64,000 nt of DNA from Flammeovirgaceae bacterium (GCA_016712035.1 JADJRT010000005.1:124001-188000), one strand, 5' to 3'. Counted from the stretch's first letter, positions 52,861-63,030 are shown. The notes: generated by a model not told the origin, from the sequence alone. Translations and numbers: made by a program.

Positions 52861-53340
52861 TTAGTTCTCATCAATAACCTCAAAGTGAATTCGGTAACTG
52901 GCCGTATTCTCTTCGTCAAGAAAGATTTCCAATTCCATTTCGTCATCGTCCGCGGCCCGCACTATTAGGGGCACTGTAGAATTGACCGAAAAGAAAGGCA
53001 ATATCATAGTAAGCGTTGCAGATGCATTGGTAAACGTCCAGACATCCTCAATCAAACCTGGTTCGGTTGAGTCACACTTTTGGGTTCCGGTTAAAGCCTC
53101 AAACGTGTGTTCGCTATTGGCATAGAAAGTATACTCATCATCTGTCGCACAGTTCAATGGAAAGCGCTCGATCACTTTTCCCTCATAGGTTTCTTCCAGA
53201 AATTTTATTTTCCAGGTTTTGCTGTTCTCCCCCGTAAATACTTTTGTATAGGTATACGGTGTAGGCACAAGTTCCTCTGAGCAGGAAAGTGCCAAAACTA
53301 AAAGCACAAAAGCAGAAAATAAAGAAGCAATTCTTTTCAT
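52861..53340 (-). CDS. Lipoprotein of unknown function in SusCD operon
   Basis: A 159-residue lipoprotein from the ATG at 53340 (MKRIASLFSAFVLLVLALSC). The mature part is beta-rich with a KTWKIKFLEE start, a CATDDEYTF segment and a second cysteine in TGTQKC that could form a disulphide. It resembles the small lipocalin-like lipoproteins found next to SusD genes. An upstream in-frame ATG exists at 53433 but would lose the signal peptide. The protease gene follows seven bases later. Confidence 0.7.
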   Translation of the reverse strand: MKRIASLFSAFVLLVLALSCSEELVPTPYTYTKVFTGENSKTWKIKFLEETYEGKVIERFPLNCATDDEYTFYANSEHTFEALTGTQKCDSTEPGLIEDVWTFTNASATLTMILPFFSVNSTVPLIVRAADDDEMELEIFLDEENTASYRIHFEVIDEN

Positions 53341-53429
53341 GTGGTAATAATTATTTTTAAATGGACACATGGAATACTCAAGTTCATTATCATCTCTTTG
53401 GGTCTGCTTTGTTGATACGGATTTCATGC

Positions 53430-54206
53430 TCAATCGGGTAAGTAGGTAATAGTTACTTGAGGCTGTCCCTCAAAGTCAACCAACGTGATAGTCATGATGA
53501 TCACTCGTGTTAGTGGATCAACAACTCCCGTGCCCTCAATCGTGGCAAACTCTTCTACAATGTTCTCTTCTTCCTGTTCAGGAATGGTTAGTGTATTGTC
53601 GCCATTATCGATAAAGATTAAATCCATCGGTGCATCCGAATCAAACAGATTTACATTCCAGTTAGAAAGTAGATAGGTTTCGCAATCGGAACTTGTTATT
53701 GTTATGCCCGCTTGATTGACAGAATTACGTTGCCCTATATAGGTGCCACCCAAAATACAATCGTCAATGATGGTAAGCGTAAACATGCTGCCGATATTAC
53801 TTTCGCCCTGGCCAATTTTTCTTTCGCCAGCCGAAGAGGATTCTATTGTCAGAATCAAATCCTGGCTACGGATAATATTATTTGCATTGTTAATGAGGGA
53901 AACGGAAATAGTACCTGTGTATTCACCCTTCTTTATAGTTACCCGGCCTGCTTCACCAGCAATTGTATAATCAATGCCTGCGCGGGCGTTGCCGCTTATT
54001 TTATAGGTGATGTTCAAATCTTCGTCCAGCGCATCACCTGCCTGATGTACTTCTATAAGAATGGGTTTACTATTGCTCTCTTTTGTACTCAAACTTGTTT
54101 CCGTAAAACGAACAAAGTAAGGTCCGGAAAAAATAATTGGCTCAGTCTCACAGCCGCTGCCTAAAAGCATGAAAAGAATGATCGCTATGTAATTTACTTT
54201 GCGCAT
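53430..54206 (-). CDS. Calx-beta-like lipoprotein downstream of SusD
   Basis: A 258-residue lipoprotein (signal MRKVNYIAIILFMLLGSGC, cysteine at 19). Residues about 30-135 have the shape of a Calx-beta or DUF4843-like domain: FVRFTETSLSTKES, ITYKISGNARAGIDYTI, TISVSLINNANNI. The second half is a beta-rich domain beginning DDCILGGTY. Its ATG overlaps the susD stop codon (TGATG), so the two are translationally linked. Proteins in this position are usually surface-exposed ligand-binding partners of the SusCD transporter. Confidence 0.7.
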   Translation of the reverse strand: MRKVNYIAIILFMLLGSGCETEPIIFSGPYFVRFTETSLSTKESNSKPILIEVHQAGDALDEDLNITYKISGNARAGIDYTIAGEAGRVTIKKGEYTGTISVSLINNANNIIRSQDLILTIESSSAGERKIGQGESNIGSMFTLTIIDDCILGGTYIGQRNSVNQAGITITSSDCETYLLSNWNVNLFDSDAPMDLIFIDNGDNTLTIPEQEEENIVEEFATIEGTGVVDPLTRVIIMTITLVDFEGQPQVTITYLPD

Positions 54207-55559
54207 CAGTATCCTGGATTTTGATTACCTACCAGGGAAGGATTATTCTGAACCTCTCGTTGCGGAATCGGCCACAACTCATACGTGTCTTTCCAATTGG
54301 CTGAAAAACTATTCATCACCGTTTTCGCCCGGCCGGTACGAACTAAATCAAACCAACGATGTCCTTCAAAAGCAAGTTCATATCTTCGTTCCGTTTCAAT
54401 AATTTGTATCATCTGACTTTGATTTACCGTTGGTAATAGTGGCGCTTTGGCCCGACCACGAAGTAAATTAATATCAGCTCTTGCTTCTGTCACTTTGCCT
54501 TGTTGCGTTCTCGCTTCCGCGCGAATCAAATACATCTCGCCTAACCTAAATACAACAACATTGTTATTGTCCTCATCGGCTGTCCCATACTTTGCCACCG
54601 ACCAACCATTATCGTTGCCCTTAAGCAAGTCAGCCCTAAAACGTATCGAAGAAAATCGCTCGCCCGATTCAATAGTAGCTAACGCCACCACCACTTCATT
54701 CGATGGAATCATTTCGCGCCTGCCAACAAAAACATTGTTTAATCCGGTAGCACTGGTACCGGGGTCATCCGCAATGGTATATCCCATTTCAAAAATTGCT
54801 TCGTCAGTAAAATCCTCTGTAACTAGGGTAGCGTAATTTGGCTCCAGCAAAAATTGATTGGAAGAGATAACATCCGTTGCGTGTTGCTCGGCTTTAGCCC
54901 AATTTCCAATGTATAAATAGTATTTAGCAAAGGCGGCATCCAATGCAAACCTTCCGGCAAAACCTGCGTTGGCGGGTTGTGCTGGGAGTTTACCCACAGC
55001 GGCATTATAGTCATCCAATATAAAGGCCAACATAGCATCTTCCGTGGCTCTTGGGATATTCCGATTGGCATCGATGGCAGTTTCTGTTACCAACGGCATA
55101 CCACCAAACGAATAGAGCCCAACGAAATAAGCATAGCCTCTTAAAAAATGTGCCGTAGCTAAAACCTGTTCGCGTTGTGCAGCGGGTACACTCGGTACCT
55201 CGGGCAAGCGCTCAAGTATAAAGTTGGCAATATAAACGGTGTTATAAATGCTACCCCATAAGGAAAGCGCTGAAGCATTGGCAGAAGTAATTTGTTTGGT
55301 TCCTAACTCACGATACTGATTGAATGTGCCATTGAAGAGCAGCATATCCGCAGTGCAATCGCCCGCAATTACAGCCGAAGGAATAATATTTCTAAAAGCG
55401 CTATACAAGCCTACTTCTACATTGGGCACATCTTTAGGTTCGTTTAGAACAGTATCGTCTGTCAGCAAATCAATAGGCTCCGGTTCCAACAACTCAGAAC
55501 ACTGTGTTGTTAGCAACAGCGCAAAAACAAAAAAAGCTATATTTTAAGTAGCACCTCAT
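54206..55559 (-). CDS. susD: SusD/RagB family lipoprotein, one frameshift
   Basis: The ligand-binding lipoprotein partner of a SusC-type transporter, about 450 residues. The printed frame lacks a start because of one extra base in the seven-A run 55529-55535 (plus strand); with six, the ATG at 55559 reads MRCYLKYSFFVFALLLTTQC, a lipoprotein signal. The ATG overlaps the susC stop (ATGA). TPR-like helices follow: LWGSIYNTVYIANFILE, HFLRGYAYFVGLYSFGGMPLV, and the C-terminal SusD signature ETERRYELAFEGHRWFDLVRTGRA with ELWPIPQREVQNNP. Substrate is not deducible from the protein itself. Confidence 0.9.
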
Positions 55560-58500
55560 TTTAGTACCGCGTTAATTCCTAATGCGATTGTTCGCACCTG
55601 GGGTAAAGTAAAAAAATCAATGCCTTGCGCGGCCGTTGATCCGTCAAGCGTACTTACTTCCGGATCGGAACCTGTGTACTTGGTGTACGTCCACAAATTC
55701 GTAGCCGAAGCGTAAATTCTAATTTGTCTGAAATTGATCTTGTTGATAATTGAATTAGGTAAGTTATATCCAAGGCTCACATTTTTTAAGCGCAGGTACG
55801 AAGCATCTTCCAAAAGTCTGTTGCTGTGTAAATTGTTAAGGGTACTATTTAATTCGTACTTTGGTATATCGGTAACATCCCCCGGCTTTTTCCATCTGCG
55901 CAACGCATCGACCGATTGGTTGTTTTGTATATCGGCCCCCATGTTAACCAAAGTAGCCTTAGAAAAATTCAACACTTTGTTTCCCAATGAAAAATTAAAG
56001 AAGAAAGAAAAATCAAAACCTTTATAGGATAACACATTGGTTATTCCGCCTATCAGTTTGGGTTGTGCATTACCTATCACCATGGCATCCGTATTGGTTA
56101 TTAAACCATCGCCATTCAAATCTTCGTACATGGCATCGCCTGTGGCGGGATTCACTCCCAAATAATTAAGACCCCAAAATGTTCCCAAGGGCTCCCCTTC
56201 TTTAATGATGTTGGTGGCATCCACACCTTCACCCGAATAGCCCCGGTATAACGGAATGGAATCCGCGAGGAACAAAACTTTATTTTCATTGCGCGAAAGG
56301 TTTAATGTAGTTGTCCAGCGTAGCGGACCATCCAGATTTACTGAACTTACGCTTAACTCAATCCCTTTGTTCTCCATTTCGCCAATGTTATCTGGGATAC
56401 CTCCAAAACCAGTAGTAAAAGGATACGGCCGGATGAGTAGAAGGTCACTTGTTTTATTGTAATAAATATTTAGCACGGTTTGTAAGCGGCCGCCCCACAT
56501 GCCAACATCTACACCCAAATTAGTCTCCTGCGTTGTCTCCCATTTAAGATCCGGATTGGGAACGTTGAGCGATACTACACCTGATCCTCCATTATAAGTA
56601 GAAGGGCCCCAAAGGCCTAGAAAACCAAAGGATGGAATACGTTCATTACCGGTAAGCCCAAAGCTGGTGCGCACTTTGAGGTCATCAACTATATTTGCAT
56701 GGAAAAATTTTTCTTGAGATAGTCTCCACGCTGCAGAGATGGCTGGAAAATATCCATACCTATTATTCATTCCAAAGTTGGATGATCCATCGGTACGCAT
56801 GCTGGCGGTAACTAAAATCCGATCATCAAAATCATATCGGGCCTCTCCAAAAAATGACAGGATGGTATGTGGGGGTTCTTTGTACGAGCCACCTGCATCA
56901 ACAATACCTGCTGAATTAATGTACGTGAAGTCATCACTGGGGTATAAGCGACCCTGTACACTACCGCCACTTGAATAATTTTGATATAATTCGGAGCCTA
57001 CTGTTGTATTAAAGATATGTTTGTCGGAGAATTTTTTACTATATGAAAAAGTACCGTAATAAACAGTATTGGTAAAATTACTAGCGTTGAAAATTCCATA
57101 ACCTTGACCACCTACACTTGGCAAAAAACCACCAATAGCCGTTTGAGAAGATTCATACTGATCTTCTTTAACATCATTATAATCTAAACTTGCCTGAGCC
57201 TTAAAACTTAATTCTGAGTTTATTTTATATGTACCACTAATGCTCATTAATGTTTTCACAGTTGAAGTATTAAAACGGGGCAACAAAGCCTGAGCCACGG
57301 GATTAAAGTTTGGAAATCCCGCATAGAGTGCCGATGCCGGGCCTACCAATTGTCCTTGTTCGTTGTAAGGTGTATAAAAAGGAAGACTCTTTCCCGCACC
57401 TGAATATACACCATCCAAAAAGTTATCGCCCTTTACCCGTTTGTTCAATGAATAAGAAAGAGAAAGGTTTGTTGCTACAGAAAGTTTATCAGTAAGTTTT
57501 TGATCTAAATTGATGGTTGTACCTAATCGCTGAAACGAATTATTCAGTTGCACACCTTCTTCCTCTCTAAAACTTCCGCTGATATAGAAATTGGTATTGT
57601 CATCACCACCCGTTGCGGACAGTTGATACTGTTGCATGATACCCGTGCGCAACACTTCATCCTGCCAGTTGGTATTAATCCCATCGGTTACGCCTTTAAT
57701 TAATCCAAAGCCATCCGGATTTTGATCCGCATTGGTAACCGTTTCTCTTTGCAAGTCGAGTAACTGTGAGGCATTCATGAGATCAAGCGTTTTTACAGCA
57801 TCCACTATTCCGCGTTGTATATCAAATGAGATTTGTGTCTTTGTGTTTTTACCGCGCTTGGTAGTAATTACAATAACTCCGTTGGACGCTCGTGACCCAT
57901 AAATTGCCTTTGCAGATGCATCAGCCAATACGGTATAGGTTTCAATGTCATTGGGATTCAATAGGGCTAGTGCATTATCATTTTGTCCACCAAAATTTCG
58001 CGAACTCAAGCTCCCAGTTTCAACCGGAATACCATCAATTATATACAAAGGTCTATTGCCGGCACTAATGGAGGTTGCGCCTCTGATTCTTACCGTAACG
58101 CCTCCACCCGGTGTACCCGAAGATTGGGTAACCTGCACACCAGCCACCTGGCCCTGTAAGGCTTGATCCAATCCATTAACTGAAATATTTTTAAGATCAT
58201 CGGCATTAACCGTTGAAATGGCACCTGTAATGTCGCGTTTCGAAATTGATGAGTAACCCACCACAACGATTTCATTCAATTCGTTAGCTGCCTCTTCCAT
58301 GATTACTGTAACATTGGCTTGGCCTGTGTAAATCAGTTCTTGCGTCTTAAACCCAACAAAAGAAAAGACAAGGGTTGAGCCTGAGGCTACATCAACAGTA
58401 AAAACACCAGTAATATCCGTTACAGAACCTTGTGAGGTACCCTTTATAATAACGTTTACGCCTGGTAGTTCTTCTTGATTAACAGCCGAAATAACTTTAC

Positions 58501-58573
58501 CAGAAAGGCGTTGTGCCTCGATTGTTAAAACCGAACAGCAGAAAAGAACGCCCACAAGGTAAAATCTAATCAT
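55556..58573 (-). CDS. susC: SusC/RagA TonB-linked outer membrane transporter
   Basis: About 1005 residues from the ATG at 58573, which opens a signal peptide (MIRFYLVGVLFCCSVLTIEAQ). A carboxypeptidase-regulatory-like domain follows (about 20-100, RLSGKVISAVNQEELPGVNV). Next is the SusC-type TonB-box region NEIVVVGYSSISKRDITGAI, the plug (GLDQALQGQVAGVQVTQSSG) and a 22-strand barrel ending LPQVRTIALGINAVLK. Intact, as expected. It is the first gene of a six-gene operon with susD, two lipoproteins, a metalloprotease and a Calx-beta protein. No ECF sigma or anti-sigma gene is nearby. Confidence 0.92.
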   Translation of the reverse strand: MIRFYLVGVLFCCSVLTIEAQRLSGKVISAVNQEELPGVNVIIKGTSQGSVTDITGVFTVDVASGSTLVFSFVGFKTQELIYTGQANVTVIMEEAANELNEIVVVGYSSISKRDITGAISTVNADDLKNISVNGLDQALQGQVAGVQVTQSSGTPGGGVTVRIRGATSISAGNRPLYIIDGIPVETGSLSSRNFGGQNDNALALLNPNDIETYTVLADASAKAIYGSRASNGVIVITTKRGKNTKTQISFDIQRGIVDAVKTLDLMNASQLLDLQRETVTNADQNPDGFGLIKGVTDGINTNWQDEVLRTGIMQQYQLSATGGDDNTNFYISGSFREEEGVQLNNSFQRLGTTINLDQKLTDKLSVATNLSLSYSLNKRVKGDNFLDGVYSGAGKSLPFYTPYNEQGQLVGPASALYAGFPNFNPVAQALLPRFNTSTVKTLMSISGTYKINSELSFKAQASLDYNDVKEDQYESSQTAIGGFLPSVGGQGYGIFNASNFTNTVYYGTFSYSKKFSDKHIFNTTVGSELYQNYSSGGSVQGRLYPSDDFTYINSAGIVDAGGSYKEPPHTILSFFGEARYDFDDRILVTASMRTDGSSNFGMNNRYGYFPAISAAWRLSQEKFFHANIVDDLKVRTSFGLTGNERIPSFGFLGLWGPSTYNGGSGVVSLNVPNPDLKWETTQETNLGVDVGMWGGRLQTVLNIYYNKTSDLLLIRPYPFTTGFGGIPDNIGEMENKGIELSVSSVNLDGPLRWTTTLNLSRNENKVLFLADSIPLYRGYSGEGVDATNIIKEGEPLGTFWGLNYLGVNPATGDAMYEDLNGDGLITNTDAMVIGNAQPKLIGGITNVLSYKGFDFSFFFNFSLGNKVLNFSKATLVNMGADIQNNQSVDALRRWKKPGDVTDIPKYELNSTLNNLHSNRLLEDASYLRLKNVSLGYNLPNSIINKINFRQIRIYASATNLWTYTKYTGSDPEVSTLDGSTAAQGIDFFTLPQVRTIALGINAVLK

Positions 58574-58840
58574 GCAAAATGATCCATTATGTTTAAAATT
58601 ATAAATTAAACCTAAAAGTTCAAGTTTAGTTATCCGCGAGGTGAGCAAGTAAGTTCTGAAACCGATCATCCGTATTGATTCTGGGGAATAAACCTGCCAA
58701 TCTGTTTAATTTATTAAATATTTTGCCCTTTGGCCGTTAATCAACCTGACCAATTAAACTCCCTATAAAAAGAGTGGCCATTGAACGAGGGAATAAGTAG
58801 ATTGCTTTATTCAATTCTATCACCTCAAAACCTCTGGCAG

Positions 58841-60366
58841 ATGAAAAATAAATCCTCACAGCCTATTAACCGCAGAAAATTTATTGGTGGTGTTACTTCT
58901 GCAGCATTTGCCTTTACTATTGTACCGCGCCATGTATTAGGTGGAGCGTTTATCGCCCCAGCGATAAACTAACGATGGCTTACATTGGCACCGGTACACA
59001 AGGGCTTCGTGAAATGCTTCCACTATTATCCGTCCCTGAACTGCAAATCGTTGCTGTTTGTGATCCCTGCAAAGAAGCTGTCGGTTATCGCGATTGGGGC
59101 ACTGATTATCTGAAGAACGAGATTCGCAAAAAATTAAATAATCCTGCCTGGGCTCCGGGCGGTGACAATATTATTCCTGGAGGTCGCGACAATGGAAAGA
59201 ACATTGTTGATGAATATTATAGTAAATCGCGCGCTACGGATAAATATAAAGCCTGTAACGCTTATGCGGACTTTCGGGAAATGTTTGAAAAGGAAAAAGA
59301 TGTTGATGCCGTAAAAATTATGACGCCCGATCATCTGCATGGCATTGTTGCGCTGGCCGCTTTAAAAAGAGGCAAGCATGTAACAACTCATAAACCTGTT
59401 TCGAATCGATTGATGGAAGGGAAACAAGTTATTGAACTAGCCAAAAAAACAAACTCGACCACGCATCTCATCGCATGGGATTCAAACGGCTCTATGGATA
59501 CCATCATGCAATGGATCAATGAAGGTGCAATTGGAACGCTCAAGGAAGTTCATAACTGGACAGCCAGACCGGTGTGGCCACAATATGCTACAATGCCAAA
59601 AGAGACTCCGCCTGTACCAAAAGGTCTTGAATGGGACTTATGGCTGGGGCCGGAACAAGAGCGCCCGTATCACCCCAACCTAACCAATATGGTCTTCCGC
59701 GGATGGTACGACTTTGGAGGCGGATCGATGGGTGACATGGGTCACTACAGTTTATGGACTGTCTTTAACGCTTTGCAATTAGAAGCCCCTACCGTTGTTG
59801 AGCCAACCTTTAGTCACATCTGTGATTTTAATGGTGTGGTTCCATTTCGTATTAAAAATGATTTCGCTTTTCCGATGGCAAGTACTGTTCGTTTTAAGTA
59901 TGAGGCAAAAGGTTCAAGACCGGCTGTTGAATTAGTTTGGTACGATGGTGGCATGCGGCCAGCGGTACCCGAAGAATTATATAAGCAGAATAAATCGATG
60001 CCGGGTGAAGGAATGATGTTTGTGGGCGACCAGGGAAAAATTATGGCTAACTTCCACGGAAAGGATCCTCAAATTATTTCAGGAAAGATGGCGGGACAAA
60101 CCAAAACAGATCCCAAACCTGACAATAGCTCGGAGGGCTACATCCCTAAAAAATTTATTGAGGGTTGTCTTTCCGGCAAGCAATGTCCGGGAAGTTTACG
60201 AGACGCCTGGCCTTTGACAGAAACCATAAACTTGTATGCCGTTGCGTTGCGTTCAGGAAAAACATTGTATTACGATGCAGCCTCAAATAAAATTACGAAC
60301 GAACCGGACGCTAATAAATATCTCGCCCGGGAATATCGCAAAGGATGGGAACCTAATACAATATAA
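58841..60366 (+). CDS. Tat-exported Gfo/Idh/MocA oxidoreductase, one frameshift
   Basis: About 508 residues after correction. The N-terminus is a twin-arginine signal (INRRKFIGGVTSAAFAF). One A is missing near 58960: with it the sequence reads IAPSDKLTMAYIGTGTQG, the start of the Rossmann domain. Downstream are VVAVCDPC, DAVKIMTPDHLHGIVALAAL and KHVTTHKP, where the lysine is the usual catalytic residue of the family, followed by GSMGDMGHYSLW. It should oxidise a sugar outside the cytoplasm with tightly bound NAD. It is divergent from susC and 14 bases upstream of a Tat TIM-barrel gene. Confidence 0.85.
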
Positions 60367-60380
60367 AATCAAACATACCT

Positions 60381-61244
60381 ATGAAAAATTTTTCACGAAG
60401 AGAATTTATCTATAAGAGCGCAGCCAGCATAGCTGCCGTTTCTGCCATGAGTCCTTTAAATTTCCTACATGCGAAAGAAAAACCGCTCATCAACGAACCC
60501 ATAGGGTTTCAAAGTTGGATGGTGCGTGAACTTATTGCCAAGGATTTTGGTGGAACATTAAAAATGATGTCAGGTTTAGGATACCAAACTGTTGAAATGT
60601 GCTCCCCTCCGGGATATGCTAAGCATGGTTTTGGCTCTTTGCAAAGTTTGAAGGCTCCGGAAATGAAAAAGATCATTACCGATGCAGGACTCTCGTGCAC
60701 GAGCAGTCATTATGGATTTAATGAATTGAAAGAGAGCGGTCAGGAGCGAATGGATTTCGCCAACGAACTTGGCTTGACACAAATGGTGATCGCGTCTTTT
60801 GGCTTACCTGAACAAGCCAGCTTAAGCGATTGGAAAAAAGCTGCCGATGAAGCGAATTCACTAGGAGAACTTGCTAAGAAGAACAGAATGCAAATGGTTT
60901 TTCACAATCATAATATAGAATTCGAAAAATTGGAAGGAAAAATAATCTATGACGAATTGTTGGAACGACTCGATCCTGAATTAGTTAAAATGCAATTTCA
61001 ATTATGGGTTGTGATTGCTGGATACAAAGCAGCCGATTATTTTAAAAAATATCCGGGCCGGTTTATCTCCGCGCATTTATCTGATTGGTCGGGCAAGGCA
61101 GAAGAACAGGTGACCTTGGGAAAAGGTACCATCGACTGGAAAGAATTTTTTAAAGCGAGCAAAGTGGGTGGCCTTAAGAACTTTTTTGTGGAAATGGACC
61201 TATCAACCCTTAAAGAAAGCGCTATCTATTTGAAGAGTCTCTAA
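60381..61244 (+). CDS. Tat-exported sugar isomerase/epimerase-like TIM-barrel protein
   Basis: A 287-residue protein of the xylose-isomerase-like TIM-barrel (AP endonuclease 2) superfamily, with a twin-arginine signal (FSRREFIYKSAASIAAVSAM). Metal-site segments are visible: YQTVEMCSPPG, LSCTSSHYGF, MVFHNHNIEFE (HNHN), SAHLSDW and FFVEMDLS. Together with the preceding Gfo/Idh gene, 14 bases away, it matches the sugar-oxidation/isomerisation pairs common in Bacteroidota and likely acts on the product of the oxidoreductase. The exact substrate is unknown. Confidence 0.85.
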   Translation: MKNFSRREFIYKSAASIAAVSAMSPLNFLHAKEKPLINEPIGFQSWMVRELIAKDFGGTLKMMSGLGYQTVEMCSPPGYAKHGFGSLQSLKAPEMKKIITDAGLSCTSSHYGFNELKESGQERMDFANELGLTQMVIASFGLPEQASLSDWKKAADEANSLGELAKKNRMQMVFHNHNIEFEKLEGKIIYDELLERLDPELVKMQFQLWVVIAGYKAADYFKKYPGRFISAHLSDWSGKAEEQVTLGKGTIDWKEFFKASKVGGLKNFFVEMDLSTLKESAIYLKSL

Positions 61245-61313
61245 CCGAAAAATAGAAGTCGCATTTTTCTTCGAAGAATAGGAATCATATTAATCTTAAA
61301 GGTAGAATTCATT

Positions 61314-61321
61314 TATCTTTG
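61314..61321 (+). promoter_or_regulatory. Possible -7 box for the DUF4421 gene
   Basis: TATCTTTG matches TAnnTTTG, 22 bases before the GTG at 61344. The -33 element is not clear. Confidence 0.35.
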
Positions 61322-61343
61322 TTCAACTAGATTTTTTTGATCC

Positions 61344-62381
61344 GTGAAGTCGGCACTTTTACTTTTAATTTTCTGTGTCAGCATCCACAATAGTTTGGCA
61401 CAAGGATCGATCTCTTCCAATTTGCATACTGAAAAATTTGCTCCCTCGGATGCTGATAGTAGTTACATTCTGCGATACAAACGAGCCAATGATATCAGAC
61501 TGATCTATGGAGGAGTGGGTACAAGTCTGGCCTTTGGATCCGTTCGCAATGGAAATGAATTGAATACCCAATTATTCAACAATGTGAATGATTTGATTGG
61601 TCTGGGTATTACTTATAAAATTATTGATTTTGACATCTGTTATTCTCTGCCAAAATCTACTTTTCTAGAAGAAGACCGTCAAAATCTGAAACAATTCAGA
61701 TTGGCTATGAGTTACTCAACGCGCCAAATAGCGGTGCGTGGTTTCTATCTGGAAAGTCAGGGGATGCTTTCTGCTGATGCAGCGGGCGAATTTACTTCAC
61801 AACCCGATATAGAATTAAAAAAAATGGGGGCTCAGGTTACTTATATTTTTAATGAAAAGAAATATTCTTATCGTGCAGCGAACTACCAAACAGAACAGCA
61901 ACAGAAAATAGCAGGATCATTCTTGCTTAGAGCAGAACCCTATTATCGAAACTTGAAGGCGCCAACAGGTTTAGTTCCTGAAAATAGAGATTTAGAAGCC
62001 ACGTACGGCAATCAGGTGGGCTTGCAATCCGCACAAGCTCCAGGACTGTTGTTGATGCCCGGCTATGGAATCAATATTCCGGTTTTTCATGATTTTTTTT
62101 ATGTCTCACCCATCATCATGGCAGGCCCTGGAGTGGCTTATAATACTTATGTTGGCGAAAAAGGAAAATTCAATGAATTCAATTATGAATGGAGTGCTTT
62201 AATGTATCTTAATGTAGGGTACAATGGCAACAAGGCCTATGTAAACGTGCGCACATCCTACGAGATTTACTATGTTGACTTAAGTCCGTCATACATCACA
62301 ACCACCGATCTTCGAATCAACCTAACGGTTGGTTATCGATTTAATAATCTTGAAACCTTTATACCTACCTCGTTGTTCTAA
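61344..62381 (+). CDS. DUF4421 family outer-membrane-like protein, GTG start
   Basis: A 345-residue protein with a signal peptide (SALLLLIFCVSIHNSLAQG). The body has alternating beta strands, for example VGTSLAFGSV, FRLAMSYSTRQIAVRGFYLESQG and KKYSYRAANYQTEQQQKIAGSF, the signature of DUF4421, and ends in an aromatic-rich strand. These are probably outer-membrane or periplasmic beta-barrel proteins of unknown role. The start is a GTG at 61344; no ATG in frame precedes the signal peptide. Confidence 0.75.
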   Translation: MKSALLLLIFCVSIHNSLAQGSISSNLHTEKFAPSDADSSYILRYKRANDIRLIYGGVGTSLAFGSVRNGNELNTQLFNNVNDLIGLGITYKIIDFDICYSLPKSTFLEEDRQNLKQFRLAMSYSTRQIAVRGFYLESQGMLSADAAGEFTSQPDIELKKMGAQVTYIFNEKKYSYRAANYQTEQQQKIAGSFLLRAEPYYRNLKAPTGLVPENRDLEATYGNQVGLQSAQAPGLLLMPGYGINIPVFHDFFYVSPIIMAGPGVAYNTYVGEKGKFNEFNYEWSALMYLNVGYNGNKAYVNVRTSYEIYYVDLSPSYITTTDLRINLTVGYRFNNLETFIPTSLF

Positions 62382-62435
62382 CTGCATTAGTCCCTTTGGG
62401 TTATTCATTATTAAACTTTCATCAATTTTAAAATT

Positions 62436-62909
62436 ATGACTTCACTCGAGATTTGTTTGTTACAATGGGATACCTATAATCGTAGAATGCAAAAAGTTAT
62501 TGAAACTATTTCGGACTACAATTTTAATCGACCTATTGTGCTGGGAGGTAATTCACCTTCTTGGCTATTGGGTCATTTAGCCGATACCGATGATGCACTC
62601 TTAGAACTTTTTGGCATTGATAAAAGAATGTATCCTGATCTTGCTGTCATCTATCATCACAAACGGGAGTCGAATCAATCAGGCCATTTAGCCAAAGCTG
62701 AATTGTTATCGCGGTGGCAAGCGATTGTAGCAAAACTTGATGCAACTTTTAAATCCATGAGCGAGTCGGACTGGCATGCGCGCCATATGGTCGTATCCGA
62801 AGAAGATTTTAAAAGGGAGCCTCATCGAAATAAACTTAACGTGTTGTTAAGCCGGGTTACACATAAAGCCTCGCACTTAGGGCAAATTGCATTGCAGACA
62901 GAAAATTAA
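62436..62909 (+). CDS. DinB family protein
   Basis: A 157-residue four-helix-bundle protein of the DinB/YfiT-like superfamily. The metal-site histidines lie in LLGHLADTDD (near residue 46), in HARHMVV and in RVTHKASHLGQIAL near the C-terminus, the usual three positions. Members include thiol-dependent transferases, but most are uncharacterised. Intact, with no evident operon partner: the DUF4421 gene ends 54 bases before and the following gene is convergent. Confidence 0.75.
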   Translation: MTSLEICLLQWDTYNRRMQKVIETISDYNFNRPIVLGGNSPSWLLGHLADTDDALLELFGIDKRMYPDLAVIYHHKRESNQSGHLAKAELLSRWQAIVAKLDATFKSMSESDWHARHMVVSEEDFKREPHRNKLNVLLSRVTHKASHLGQIALQTEN

Positions 62910-63030
62910 AACGTTGCTTTAAAATTCTATTTGAATATTCGTTTGGAACGCTAAAATCTACCTTAAAAAATAATATCTGATGTTTCTTGCTCAGTTAAAA
63001 AGTTCGCAAAGAATAGCTTATAAATAAAAT

